Shown in pieces: positions 17,256 to 25,305 of a stretch of DNA of 64,000 nucleotides. The stretch is from Chitinophagaceae bacterium (GTDB taxonomy: Bacteria > Bacteroidota > Bacteroidia > Chitinophagales > Chitinophagaceae). A program made the position numbers and the translations under genes. The stretch is from assembly GCA_020403455.1 (NCBI GenBank), contig JADBXP010000010.1:160699-224698 (forward strand), written 5' to 3'. The notes beneath the pieces were generated by a model, which was not told where the DNA came from, did not search any database, and worked only from the letters and a program-made list of their open reading frames with translations. Numbering within the stretch: the stretch's first letter is position 1; each line of letters opens with the position of its first letter.

Positions 17256-19388
17256 TTAAGAGATTCCGGCGCCGGGAGGCACTTCCTCTTCCGGATGTAT
17301 AAAGTGTAATTTCCCCTGTGGATCTTCTGCCATTAATATCATTCCATTGCTCTCAATACCCCGCATTTTTCTGGGTAGAAGATTGGCTACGACAGTTACT
17401 TGTTTGCCCACTATGGCTTCGGGATTAAAATGCTGGGCAATACCCGATACAATGGTGCGGGTTTCAAAACCGAGATCTACAGTCAGCTTCAGTAATTTGT
17501 CTGCTTTTTCTACTTTTTCAGCAGCAAGTATCTTTCCATTGCGCAGATCTAATTTGGCGAAGTCATCGTACACAATGCTTTCTTTCAGTGGTGCAAAGGC
17601 AGCAGGTACTGCCTCATCATTGCTCGTGTGTGTGGGTTCAGTCATGGCAGTATGTAATTTATTCAACTGGGTTGCTATTTCTTCATCTTCAATTTTTCGG
17701 AACAATAGTTCAGGTGCTCTCAATGAGTAGCCGGTACTCAGCAATTTGGTTTTGCCTGCATTTTCCCACAAAAGCATTTTGTCAACGACTTTCAGCAGAT
17801 AACATATTTTTTTCGCTGTAAATGGCAGAAAGGGGTGTATAAAAATGGCCAGGTTGGCACACACCTGTAAGGCAATGTGTAAAGTATTATCAATACTTGC
17901 CTGTGCTTCAGCTACTACATCTCCATTGGCATCGGTCTGCTTGGCGAAAATCCAGGGCTCTTTTTTCTGCAAATATTGGTTGCCACTTCTGGCAAAAGCA
18001 ATGATGTGAAACAACGCTTCCCTGAACTTAAAATGTTCGATATTGTCTTCGACTGCTTTGCGGGTAGCATCAAAAGCAGCTATCATTTCTTTGTCAGTAT
18101 CAGTTATATGATCGGGATGCAGCGGCGGCACTTTCCCCTTGCACAGTTTGTGCATCAGCACCAAACTCCTGTTGACGAAATTTCCCAGAATGGCTACCAG
18201 TTCACTGTTGTTGGCATCCTGAAATCCTTTCCAGGTAAATTCACTGTCTTTGGTTTCAGGAGCAATTTGTGTGAGATAATACCGCAATACATCAGCCATG
18301 ATCTCATTTCCTCCGGGGGCTTTGATGAAATCATTGATATAATCTTCCATGTCGAGCTTCCAATTGCGGCTTGTGCTCATTTTATCTCCCTCAAGATTCA
18401 GAAATTCATTCGCAGGAACATTGTCGGGTAAAATATTTCCATGCAGCTGCAGCATCACGGGGAAGATAATGCAGTGGAAAACAATGTTATCTTTTCCGAT
18501 AAAATGAATCAATCGTGTCTCTTTGTCCTCCCAATAAGGTCTCCAATCTTTTCCGGTATTCATCGCCCATTGTTTGGTAGCACTGATATAACCAATGGGG
18601 GCATCGAACCACACATAAAGAACTTTTCCCTTTCCGCCTTCAATATTTTCGGGTAGTGCTACCCCCCAATCGAGATCACGCGTAACTGCCCTGGGTTGCA
18701 ATCCACCATCAATCCAACTTTTACACTGTCCTACTACCGTAGAGCGCCAATCATTTCCATGTTCCTCCAGTATCCATTTGCGCAGAAAATCTTCATGGCG
18801 GTCTAGCGGCAGATACCAATGTTGAGTCATTTTCTTTACGGGTGGTTCACCGCTGAGGGTACTGACAGGGTTAATGAGTTCTTCCGGACTTAAACTCTTG
18901 CCACATTTTTCGCACTGGTCGCCATAGGCACCGGTAAACTGGCAGTTGGGACAGGTTCCTTTGATGTAGCGGTCGGCTAAAAAGGTTTGTGCTTTCTCGT
19001 CAAAAAACTGTTCAGTAGTTTGTGTGGTCAGGTGACCGGCATCATTGAGTTGAGTAAAGAACTCGCGGGCTGTTTCGTGGTGAATAGGCGCACTGGTTCG
19101 GTGATAAATGTCAAACTGTATCCCCAGGTCTCGAAAATTTTGTTCAACGAGCGGATGGTATTTATCGATGATGGCTTGTGCAGTAGTTCCTTCTTTGGTT
19201 GCTTGTATCGGTATGGCAGTCCCATGTTCATCACTCCCGCATACAAAAACAACGTCCCGCTGTTGTGCTTTGAGGTAGCGCACATATATATCTGCCGGCA
19301 GATAGGCTCCCGCCAGGTGTCCAATGTGTTTGAGTCCGTTGGCATATGGGAGTGCCGCAGTGATTAAGTATCTTTTAGGTTGCTGCAT
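17256..19388 (-). CDS. metG: Methionyl-tRNA synthetase
   Basis: Starting at the ATG at 19388, the protein is about 710 residues (MQQPKRYLITAALPYANG). The reading frame stays open upstream to 19463, but those residues have no family counterpart and overlap the promoter. The class I signature KHIGHLAGAYLPADIY is near residue 18. A zinc-knuckle pair (CPNCQ and CEKCG) lies near 140-165, and the second signature is KMSTS in GDKMSTSRNW. A C-terminal EMAP/Trbp111-like tRNA-binding domain (FAKLDLRNGKILAAEKVEKADKLLKL onward) supports dimerisation. The enzyme charges initiator and elongator tRNA-Met. Length and layout are typical of the phylum. Confidence 0.97.
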   Translation of the reverse strand: MQQPKRYLITAALPYANGLKHIGHLAGAYLPADIYVRYLKAQQRDVVFVCGSDEHGTAIPIQATKEGTTAQAIIDKYHPLVEQNFRDLGIQFDIYHRTSAPIHHETAREFFTQLNDAGHLTTQTTEQFFDEKAQTFLADRYIKGTCPNCQFTGAYGDQCEKCGKSLSPEELINPVSTLSGEPPVKKMTQHWYLPLDRHEDFLRKWILEEHGNDWRSTVVGQCKSWIDGGLQPRAVTRDLDWGVALPENIEGGKGKVLYVWFDAPIGYISATKQWAMNTGKDWRPYWEDKETRLIHFIGKDNIVFHCIIFPVMLQLHGNILPDNVPANEFLNLEGDKMSTSRNWKLDMEDYINDFIKAPGGNEIMADVLRYYLTQIAPETKDSEFTWKGFQDANNSELVAILGNFVNRSLVLMHKLCKGKVPPLHPDHITDTDKEMIAAFDATRKAVEDNIEHFKFREALFHIIAFARSGNQYLQKKEPWIFAKQTDANGDVVAEAQASIDNTLHIALQVCANLAIFIHPFLPFTAKKICYLLKVVDKMLLWENAGKTKLLSTGYSLRAPELLFRKIEDEEIATQLNKLHTAMTEPTHTSNDEAVPAAFAPLKESIVYDDFAKLDLRNGKILAAEKVEKADKLLKLTVDLGFETRTIVSGIAQHFNPEAIVGKQVTVVANLLPRKMRGIESNGMILMAEDPQGKLHFIHPEEEVPPGAGIS

Positions 19389-19452
19389 GATGTTGAATAA
19401 TATAGCTTCTGGTGATTTTTTCTGACATTCTGCCCTTCGGGGGTTCAGTGCA

Positions 19453-19460
19453 CAAAGGTA
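19453..19460 (-). promoter_or_regulatory. Putative -7 element (TACCTTTG) of metG
   Basis: An exact TAnnTTTG match on the minus strand, 64 bases upstream of the ATG at 19388. It implies a leader of about 55-60 bases. No clear -33 element was found. Confidence 0.35.
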
Positions 19461-19520
19461 CAAAAACAGTATTGAAGGCTTCCATGTGAAGAATTCGTTG
19501 TGAAATCTTACTTTTATTTC

Positions 19521-20555
19521 ATGAAGCGATCATTTTTTTTCAAACAGTTACTGTTCACCGGGGGTGCTCTTGCTGCAGGTCAGCAGCTTATAGCGGCTCC
19601 CTCTTCTTCCCACCCTAAAAAATGGATCATACCTAAACACCTAAAGCCCGGTGATGCCATTGGTATTACTTGTCCCTCGGGATTTGCTTTGCAGGAAGAC
19701 ATTGCGCCGGCTGTTCAGGCCCTTGAAAAATGGGGCTTGCGGGTTGTTGTGGGAAAGACTGTTGGCAGGAAGGATCATACTTTTGGTGGAACGGATGAGG
19801 AGCGGATAGCCGATTTTCAATCCATGGTCAATAACCACGACTTAAAGGCCATTCTTTGCGCCCGGGGTGGTTATGGGGCTGTTCGCATCATCGATAAAAT
19901 TGACTTTTCTCCCCTACGTCGTCATCCTAAGTGGGTGATAGGCTACAGTGACATAACCGTTTTTCACAGTCACCTGCATGCTCATGCTGGTATCGCTTCC
20001 ATACACGCAAAAATGACAGAAGGGTTCCCCTCTGATCCGGCCCTTTTTGAGCCCATTCAATTGCAGGCAGTAGACACCCTACGCCAGGCATTGTTGGGAG
20101 AAAATATGACGTACACTGTTCCGGCAAATCCCCGCAATCGTCCCGGTGAGGTTTCGGGTATTTTGATCGGTGGTAATCTTAAGATTCTAGAAACACTTGC
20201 CGGAACTCCCAGTGATATTGATACCCGTAATAAAATATTCTTTGTGGAGGATGTAGGCGAAGCACTCTACAGCATTGACCGCATGTTTTGTAATCTGAAG
20301 CGGAGTGGAAAATTGTCCAATCTCAAAGCCTTGATTGTAGGAAGTTTCACCCGCATCCGTCCTGATGACCCTGATGTACCTTTTGGCAGGTCGATTTATG
20401 ACATTGTTTGGGAGCAGGTAAAAGAATACGACTATCCGGTATGTTTTGATTTTTGTGTTGGACATCAAAAGAACAATGTCGCCTTGAAATGCGGAGTTCA
20501 ACATCGTTTACAGGTATCTTCCGATACCACCACTTTAACATTGCTGGAAGCATGA
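19521..20555 (+). CDS. Exported LD-carboxypeptidase (peptidase family S66)
   Basis: The protein has about 344 residues from the ATG at 19521; an in-frame GTG at 19500 is less likely. The N-terminus KRSFFFKQLLFTGGALAAGQ looks like a Tat-type leader (Lys-Arg pair plus a weakly hydrophobic stretch). The S66 core follows: GDAIGITCPSG, CARGGYGAVRIID, the catalytic Ser in VIGYSDITVF, the conserved Glu in FVEDVGEALY, and the late His in VGHQKNNVALKCG. These enzymes trim the terminal D-Ala from peptidoglycan tetrapeptides during recycling. The stop overlaps the start of a second S66 gene, so the two are translationally coupled paralogues, here with an extracytoplasmic and a cytoplasmic version. Confidence 0.92.
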   Translation: MKRSFFFKQLLFTGGALAAGQQLIAAPSSSHPKKWIIPKHLKPGDAIGITCPSGFALQEDIAPAVQALEKWGLRVVVGKTVGRKDHTFGGTDEERIADFQSMVNNHDLKAILCARGGYGAVRIIDKIDFSPLRRHPKWVIGYSDITVFHSHLHAHAGIASIHAKMTEGFPSDPALFEPIQLQAVDTLRQALLGENMTYTVPANPRNRPGEVSGILIGGNLKILETLAGTPSDIDTRNKIFFVEDVGEALYSIDRMFCNLKRSGKLSNLKALIVGSFTRIRPDDPDVPFGRSIYDIVWEQVKEYDYPVCFDFCVGHQKNNVALKCGVQHRLQVSSDTTTLTLLEA

Positions 20556-21454
20556 GTCGTCAACCACCATTTTTGCGCAAGGGTGATACCATCGGTATCG
20601 TTTGTCCCTCGGGATATTTGCCGTTGGAAGACACCAATGCCTGTGTGCAGCTTTTACAGCAATGGGGTTTTAATGTGCGAATGGGCACCACAGTTGGCAA
20701 TCGTTTTCACAGTTTTGCAGGAACAGATGAGGAGCGACGTATCGATTTGCAACAAATGCTGGATGACCCTTCCATCCAGGCCATTCTCTGTGGCAGAGGT
20801 GGCTATGGCATGAGCCGTATCATAGATCAACTGGATTTCCGGCGATTCAAAAAAAAACCGAAGTGGGTCATTGGGTTCAGTGATATTACTGTACTTCATG
20901 CCCATTTGCAAGGCAAGTTGAAGCTGGCCAGCTTGCATGCCTCGATGGCAAGGGCTTTTGCTGAAAAAGATTCCAACAACATTAAAAGTTTACGGTCAGC
21001 TCTTTCCGGGAAAAAGTCGACCCATAGGTGTTTACCCCATGATTTGAATATAAAGGGAGAATCAATTGGTATGCTGGTGGGAGGAAATCTTTCTTTGCTG
21101 GCTCATCTCGCGGGAACAAAGACATCCTTATTTACTAAAGGGGCCCTGCTTTTTCTGGAGGATGTAGGAGAATACATTTACAATATTGACCGCATGATGA
21201 TACAGTTAAAACGCAGTGGAATGTTGGCAAATCTCACGGGTCTTATTATTGGTGGTTTCACGGAGTCTAAAGACACTACAATACCGTTTGGTTCTACCGT
21301 GGAAGAATTGATTTGGGAAAAGGTGAAAGAGTATGGATATCCGGTTTGTTTTGGATTTCCTGTCAGCCATGGCGAACATAATCTGGCATTGAAACATGGG
21401 GTAAAGCATCGCTTGCGCATTAGTTCCCGGTCGGTTGTATTGGAAGAAATTTAA
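20552..21454 (+). CDS. Cytoplasmic LD-carboxypeptidase (peptidase family S66)
   Basis: The protein has about 300 residues from the ATG at 20552, which overlaps the upstream TGA as ATGA. It has no signal peptide. S66 motifs are in order: GDTIGIVCPSGYLP, CGRGGYGMSRIID, catalytic Ser in VIGFSDITVLHAH, Glu in FLEDVGEYIYNIDRM, and His in VSHGEHNLALKHG. It is clearly a duplicate of the upstream gene, keeping the same loop lengths. A cytoplasmic murein-tetrapeptide LD-carboxypeptidase (LdcA role) is the natural call. It is convergent with an alpha/beta hydrolase gene. Confidence 0.92.
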   Translation: MSRQPPFLRKGDTIGIVCPSGYLPLEDTNACVQLLQQWGFNVRMGTTVGNRFHSFAGTDEERRIDLQQMLDDPSIQAILCGRGGYGMSRIIDQLDFRRFKKKPKWVIGFSDITVLHAHLQGKLKLASLHASMARAFAEKDSNNIKSLRSALSGKKSTHRCLPHDLNIKGESIGMLVGGNLSLLAHLAGTKTSLFTKGALLFLEDVGEYIYNIDRMMIQLKRSGMLANLTGLIIGGFTESKDTTIPFGSTVEELIWEKVKEYGYPVCFGFPVSHGEHNLALKHGVKHRLRISSRSVVLEEI

Positions 21455-21487
21455 TCACTTCCCATTTCTGTAATATCCTCCTGGTGA

Positions 21488-21515
21488 AAGTAATTCGGCT
21501 AACGGCTAATTACTT
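21488..21515. terminator. AT-rich inverted repeat between convergent genes, possible weak bidirectional terminator
   Basis: AAGTAATT (21488-21495) and AATTACTT (21508-21515) form a perfect 8-bp stem with a 12-base loop. It lies across the stop of the minus-strand hydrolase (21499). The stem is A+T-rich and there is no long T run, so termination strength is doubtful. Confidence 0.3.
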
Positions 21516-22320
21516 CTTTGATTGTTTGTTGGAAAATCGGATAGTCTGAGAGGTTGTTGTGAGATCCGCCTTGTATGGTAACAAAGCGATCGTCCTTTTT
21601 GAGTAAAGGAATCAGTTTACTTGCATTGCTGTAGCGAATAACACCATCGTCAGTTCCATGTAAAATGGTGATAGGTGCTTTTACCATAGGCAGGTATTGG
21701 TAAGTAGGAAATTGAAAATGGAGCAATCGGCTCAATGGATATATTCCAAAGACGGGCTGCAAGAGCGAAGAAATACTATAGTAAGGTGTTTCTAAAATCA
21801 AGTGTCTGCAATCTCTGACAGATGCCAGCCAGGAAGCTACGCCCGTTCCAATTGACTTTCCATAGATGATAATCTGCTCCGGGGTATATTTTTTTCTTGC
21901 CAATAGATAGAGTTGTTTGGCTTCTTCATACATCAGTGCTTCTGTTGCTTTCCCTTTTGCTTTACCGAAACCGGGATAGTCTGCCATCCAGACCTCATAA
22001 TTTCCTTCAATAAAAGTAGGGGCGAAGCGGGCATACCGGTTGATGTTTTCCCTGTTTCCATGAAAATAGAGTACGACACCTTTGGTGAGGGTATCATCAG
22101 GACGAGTAAACTGAATGAAATGAAAAGAAGTATTGCTATCGACGGGCAATTCTATTTCGCGATAGGGTTGATTGATTGTATAACTGTCTCCGGCCGGGAT
22201 GGATATCGGGTGGAGTAAAAACTTGTCTTGCAAATAGTAGCCGGCAATTCCAATGACTGCATAGGTGAGTAGGGCAAACTTGATAAATGCTTTTATCCTG
22301 GGTGAAAAAAAAGAAGGCAT
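21499..22320 (-). CDS. Membrane-anchored alpha/beta hydrolase (BEM46-like), copy 1
   Basis: This 273-residue protein has one N-terminal transmembrane segment (FIKFALLTYAVIGIAGYYL). The alpha/beta-hydrolase fold follows, with the oxyanion region VLYFHGNRENINRYARFAP, MADYPGFGKAKGKATE, the nucleophile elbow YGKSIGTGVAS, a catalytic Asp in HGTDDGVI, and a His in GGSHNNLSDYP. The substrate is unknown; the BEM46/YfhR-like family includes esterases and lipases. Its upstream neighbour is a paralogue only 8 bases away, so they form an operon. The catalytic part probably faces the periplasm (inference from the anchor). Confidence 0.85.
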   Translation of the reverse strand: MPSFFSPRIKAFIKFALLTYAVIGIAGYYLQDKFLLHPISIPAGDSYTINQPYREIELPVDSNTSFHFIQFTRPDDTLTKGVVLYFHGNRENINRYARFAPTFIEGNYEVWMADYPGFGKAKGKATEALMYEEAKQLYLLARKKYTPEQIIIYGKSIGTGVASWLASVRDCRHLILETPYYSISSLLQPVFGIYPLSRLLHFQFPTYQYLPMVKAPITILHGTDDGVIRYSNASKLIPLLKKDDRFVTIQGGSHNNLSDYPIFQQTIKEVISR

Positions 22321-22328
22321 GGCTGGCT

Positions 22329-23117
22329 TTAGTATTTGAGAATATCTCGAAGGAAATTGTGGTATTCCGGGAAGGTTGGCAGGTTGTTGTGTCCGCCTCC
22401 ATCAATTCTGATCAAAGTGATTTTATGGGGATTAATGGCTTGTAGTTGTTCGCTGTGTTTGATAGGAATCAGCCAGTCGCGGGTACCATGAATAATGTAG
22501 GTATGACAATTTACTTTTTTGATCCATTTATCGGTAGGAAATTGATAGCGGAGCAACCAGCGGTGTGGGAGAAAAGGCGTGAAACGTTGTACCACTTTGG
22601 TAAAGCTGAAATAGGGGGCATCGAGAATCAGGTAGCGGGGTGTGTTATCGGCTGCAATCTTGGCGGCGAAACCACTTCCCAGACTTCTCCCATAAACAAG
22701 AATGTGGTGCTGCGGAAAACGCTCGGTGAGCTTTTCGTACACGAACTGCATGTCATTTAGAAGGTGCTCTTCAGAGCGTTTGCCGGTACTTTTTCCAAAT
22801 CCGCGATAATCTACCAATACAACATCATATTGATAGCGATAAAAGTCCCGTGCATGTTTTGCCCAGCCCTTGATACTTTTTGAGTTTCCATGGAAATAAA
22901 GCACCAATCCCTTTGGTTCCTGACAATAAAAATGAAGACCGTTGATGGAAATGCCTTCACCTACCTGAAAAAACAATTCTTCAAAAGGCAGGTCATATTT
23001 ATAGGTAAAATCCTGTGGTAACTTTTCGGGCTTGAAAATAAATTTTTCCTGCACAAAATAAATAATCAGTGCAACAACAATGTAAGTGGCTAATATGTAA
23101 ATCAGGGTGGGTGACAA
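22329..23117 (-). CDS. Membrane-anchored alpha/beta hydrolase (BEM46-like), copy 2
   Basis: This 262-residue paralogue of the downstream gene has a single N-terminal membrane segment (TLIYILATYIVVALIIYFV). Its motifs are VLYFHGNSKSIKGWAKHARD, LVDYRGFGKSTGKRSE, the nucleophile elbow YGRSLGSGFAAK, Asp in HGTRDWLIP, and His in GGGHNNLPTFPEY. The start appears to be a TTG at 23117, since no ATG precedes the membrane segment. The substrate is unknown. It lies 8 bases from copy 1, and 62 bases separate it from the kup gene upstream on the same strand. Confidence 0.84.
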   Translation of the reverse strand: MSPTLIYILATYIVVALIIYFVQEKFIFKPEKLPQDFTYKYDLPFEELFFQVGEGISINGLHFYCQEPKGLVLYFHGNSKSIKGWAKHARDFYRYQYDVVLVDYRGFGKSTGKRSEEHLLNDMQFVYEKLTERFPQHHILVYGRSLGSGFAAKIAADNTPRYLILDAPYFSFTKVVQRFTPFLPHRWLLRYQFPTDKWIKKVNCHTYIIHGTRDWLIPIKHSEQLQAINPHKITLIRIDGGGHNNLPTFPEYHNFLRDILKY

Positions 23118-23179
23118 GCAGCTGGTTTTATAAGTGACCTACCGGCCTATCTTTTTTTCTTGAAATAATGCTACCGGAC

Positions 23180-25156
23180 TCAGATACCTTCTGCCGCATC
23201 ATGGAATACGCGTTTAAGTTTAAGATCTGCCACGGGAGCAACAATGAGTGGAAATTTCTCTACTGATACATTGCTGGGGTCTAATCCAAAACCACGTTCT
23301 TCTCCTAAACTAATCTCTTTGAGCCAGAAGTAGACTTTCATGATCACTCTTTCTGTGAATGGAAGTTCATTGTCCTGGCTTAAATATTTTTCAAGAACTA
23401 CGAACTGAAAATCTCCGGCCACTTTGTTTTTTTCTAGACTTTCATAGCGGCTGGTAATGTTCACTTCCTTGTTTTTAACCAGGTCTTCCACCACTTTTCT
23501 GAACATCAGATTGATCCTTTGTTCCACGCGGAATCCCAGCCGGAATTCCACCCGAATGATGTCGTTGGGAATGATGTGTTCTACATTGTATTCACAAGTA
23601 TACGGTTCATCTAATACATCCACATGCACGAACCAATAGATGTCTGCTCTCTTGGGTTTTTTGTTGAGAATGGAATACATGATCTTGTGTTCAATCTCTT
23701 TCGGATTGTTCGCACTGGTCATGTACACCAGATGGGTGGCATGTTTTGGAATGGATCTGTCGTTACTCAGTTCCTGTAAAAGTGGAATGTATTGCTCCAG
23801 TCTAACAAATTCTACGTAGCGGTTTTTGATTTTCCGGCTGCGGTACCAAACGTACATGACTGCGAAGAGGGCTCCCCCGACAATCAGGGTTACATAACCT
23901 CCGTGTAGAAATTTTTGCAGGTTAGCAATCAAAAATGAGATTTCAATCAACAAATAAACGATGAGGTAGAGATAGATCAGAGAGGAATTTACCCTTCGGC
24001 TCACCAAGAAGTTGGCAAACAATATTGAGGTACTGATCATACAGAGTGTAATCGCCAGACCATAGGCCGCACCCATATTTTCTGATTTTTGAAAATAGAG
24101 AACGATACCAACACAACCTATATACATCAGAAGATTGATTCCAGGGATATACAGTTGACCCTTTTCCTCAGTTGGATAAACGATTTTCATTTTTGGCCAT
24201 AGATTAAGTCGCATGGCTTCACTGATCAATGTGAAAGAACCAGAAATCAGCGCCTGTGAGGCAATGACTGCAGCTACGGTAGAAATGATGATACCTATCA
24301 GCTTGAACCAGTAGGGCATGATACCAATGAAGGGATTGAATCCATCTATCTGTATAATTTGTCCCTTGTAGTTGGCGAGTAACCAGGCTCCTTGTCCGAT
24401 GTAATTCAATAGGAGACAAATTTTCACAAAGATCCAGCTCACACGGATGTTGTTTTTACCACAATGCCCCAAATCACTGTAGAGCGCTTCTGCCCCTGTT
24501 GTACAGAGAAATACCGCGCCTAGAATCCAAAAGCCTTTTGGGTATTTGCTTAATAGTTCTATGGCATAATGAGGACTAAAAGCCTGGAAAACATGGATTT
24601 CATCCATCAGGTGTATAGAACCTAAAACTGCCAGCATGGAGAACCAAAGAAACATGATGGGTCCGAAGAATTTTCCAATGGATGCGGTACCAAACTGCTG
24701 AAGTAGGAAGAGCAATGTTATAATTCCAATAACGATTCCGATGATTGTATTGAGTTGGATATTTTCTAGGGCTTTTATTTGCTTCAACCCCTCAATAGCA
24801 GAGGTAACAGTAATGGGCGGGGTGATAATCCCATCAGCCAAAAGTGCAGCTCCTCCCAGCATGGCAGGTATCACCAGCCATTTTTTCCTTCTCCGCACCA
24901 ATGCATACAGACTAAAAATACCTCCCTCGCCCTTGTTATCTGCTCGAAGGGTCAGGATAACATATTTAACTGTGGTTTGCAGCGTGAGCGTCCAGATGAT
25001 GCAGGAAAGTGAACCCAAGATGAGTTCTTCATTAATCACCCGTCCTTTGATGATCTCATTGAGAACATAGAGCGGAGAGGTTCCAATGTCTCCGTAAATG
25101 ATACCGAGCGCGATGATTAATCCCGCAGCGGTTGCTTTATTCGTTTGCTTGCCCAC
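23180..25156 (-). CDS. kup: Kup-family low-affinity potassium transporter
   Basis: This 658-residue inner-membrane protein has about twelve membrane segments followed by a soluble C-terminal domain (from about residue 460). The opening IIALGIIYGDIGTSPLYVLNEI is the Kup signature, followed by ADNKGEGGIFSLYALVRRR and the conserved LADGIITPPITVTSAIEGL. Kup proteins take up potassium with protons. The start is a GTG at 25156, with a TAnnTTTG element upstream at 25188-25195. The length is typical of the Bacteroidota family. No regulatory partner is adjacent. Confidence 0.95.
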   Translation of the reverse strand: MGKQTNKATAAGLIIALGIIYGDIGTSPLYVLNEIIKGRVINEELILGSLSCIIWTLTLQTTVKYVILTLRADNKGEGGIFSLYALVRRRKKWLVIPAMLGGAALLADGIITPPITVTSAIEGLKQIKALENIQLNTIIGIVIGIITLLFLLQQFGTASIGKFFGPIMFLWFSMLAVLGSIHLMDEIHVFQAFSPHYAIELLSKYPKGFWILGAVFLCTTGAEALYSDLGHCGKNNIRVSWIFVKICLLLNYIGQGAWLLANYKGQIIQIDGFNPFIGIMPYWFKLIGIIISTVAAVIASQALISGSFTLISEAMRLNLWPKMKIVYPTEEKGQLYIPGINLLMYIGCVGIVLYFQKSENMGAAYGLAITLCMISTSILFANFLVSRRVNSSLIYLYLIVYLLIEISFLIANLQKFLHGGYVTLIVGGALFAVMYVWYRSRKIKNRYVEFVRLEQYIPLLQELSNDRSIPKHATHLVYMTSANNPKEIEHKIMYSILNKKPKRADIYWFVHVDVLDEPYTCEYNVEHIIPNDIIRVEFRLGFRVEQRINLMFRKVVEDLVKNKEVNITSRYESLEKNKVAGDFQFVVLEKYLSQDNELPFTERVIMKVYFWLKEISLGEERGFGLDPSNVSVEKFPLIVAPVADLKLKRVFHDAAEGI

Positions 25157-25187
25157 TGGTCAGAGAAACTTTAGCCGTTAGTTTTAA

Positions 25188-25195
25188 CAAATGTA
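25188..25195 (-). promoter_or_regulatory. Putative -7 element (TACATTTG) of kup
   Basis: An exact TAnnTTTG match on the minus strand, 31 bases upstream of the kup start codon. No obvious -33 TTG at the usual spacing. Confidence 0.35.
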
Positions 25196-25280
25196 TAAGT
25201 AATTTTTTATGCTTTCAGCTATAATATTGGAATTAACGGTTTTATCTGCTTTCAGAACTTCTAACAGGCGGTACGCAGCG

Positions 25281-25288
25281 TATATTTG
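25281..25288 (+). promoter_or_regulatory. Putative -7 element (TATATTTG) of the unrecognised secreted-protein gene
   Basis: An exact TAnnTTTG match, 17 bases upstream of the ATG at 25306. It predicts a leader of about 10 bases. Confidence 0.4.
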
Positions 25289-25305
25289 TTGTACAAAAGT
25301 GACAT

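Noticed and set aside
19389..19463. N-terminal extension of metG
   Set aside because: The open frame reaches 19463, but the extra residues have no MetRS counterpart and overlap the putative promoter. The ATG at 19388 gives the normal N-terminus.
20453..20551. Earlier start for the second LD-carboxypeptidase
   Set aside because: These codons lie inside the first gene in another frame. The ATGA overlap at 20552 is the natural coupled start.
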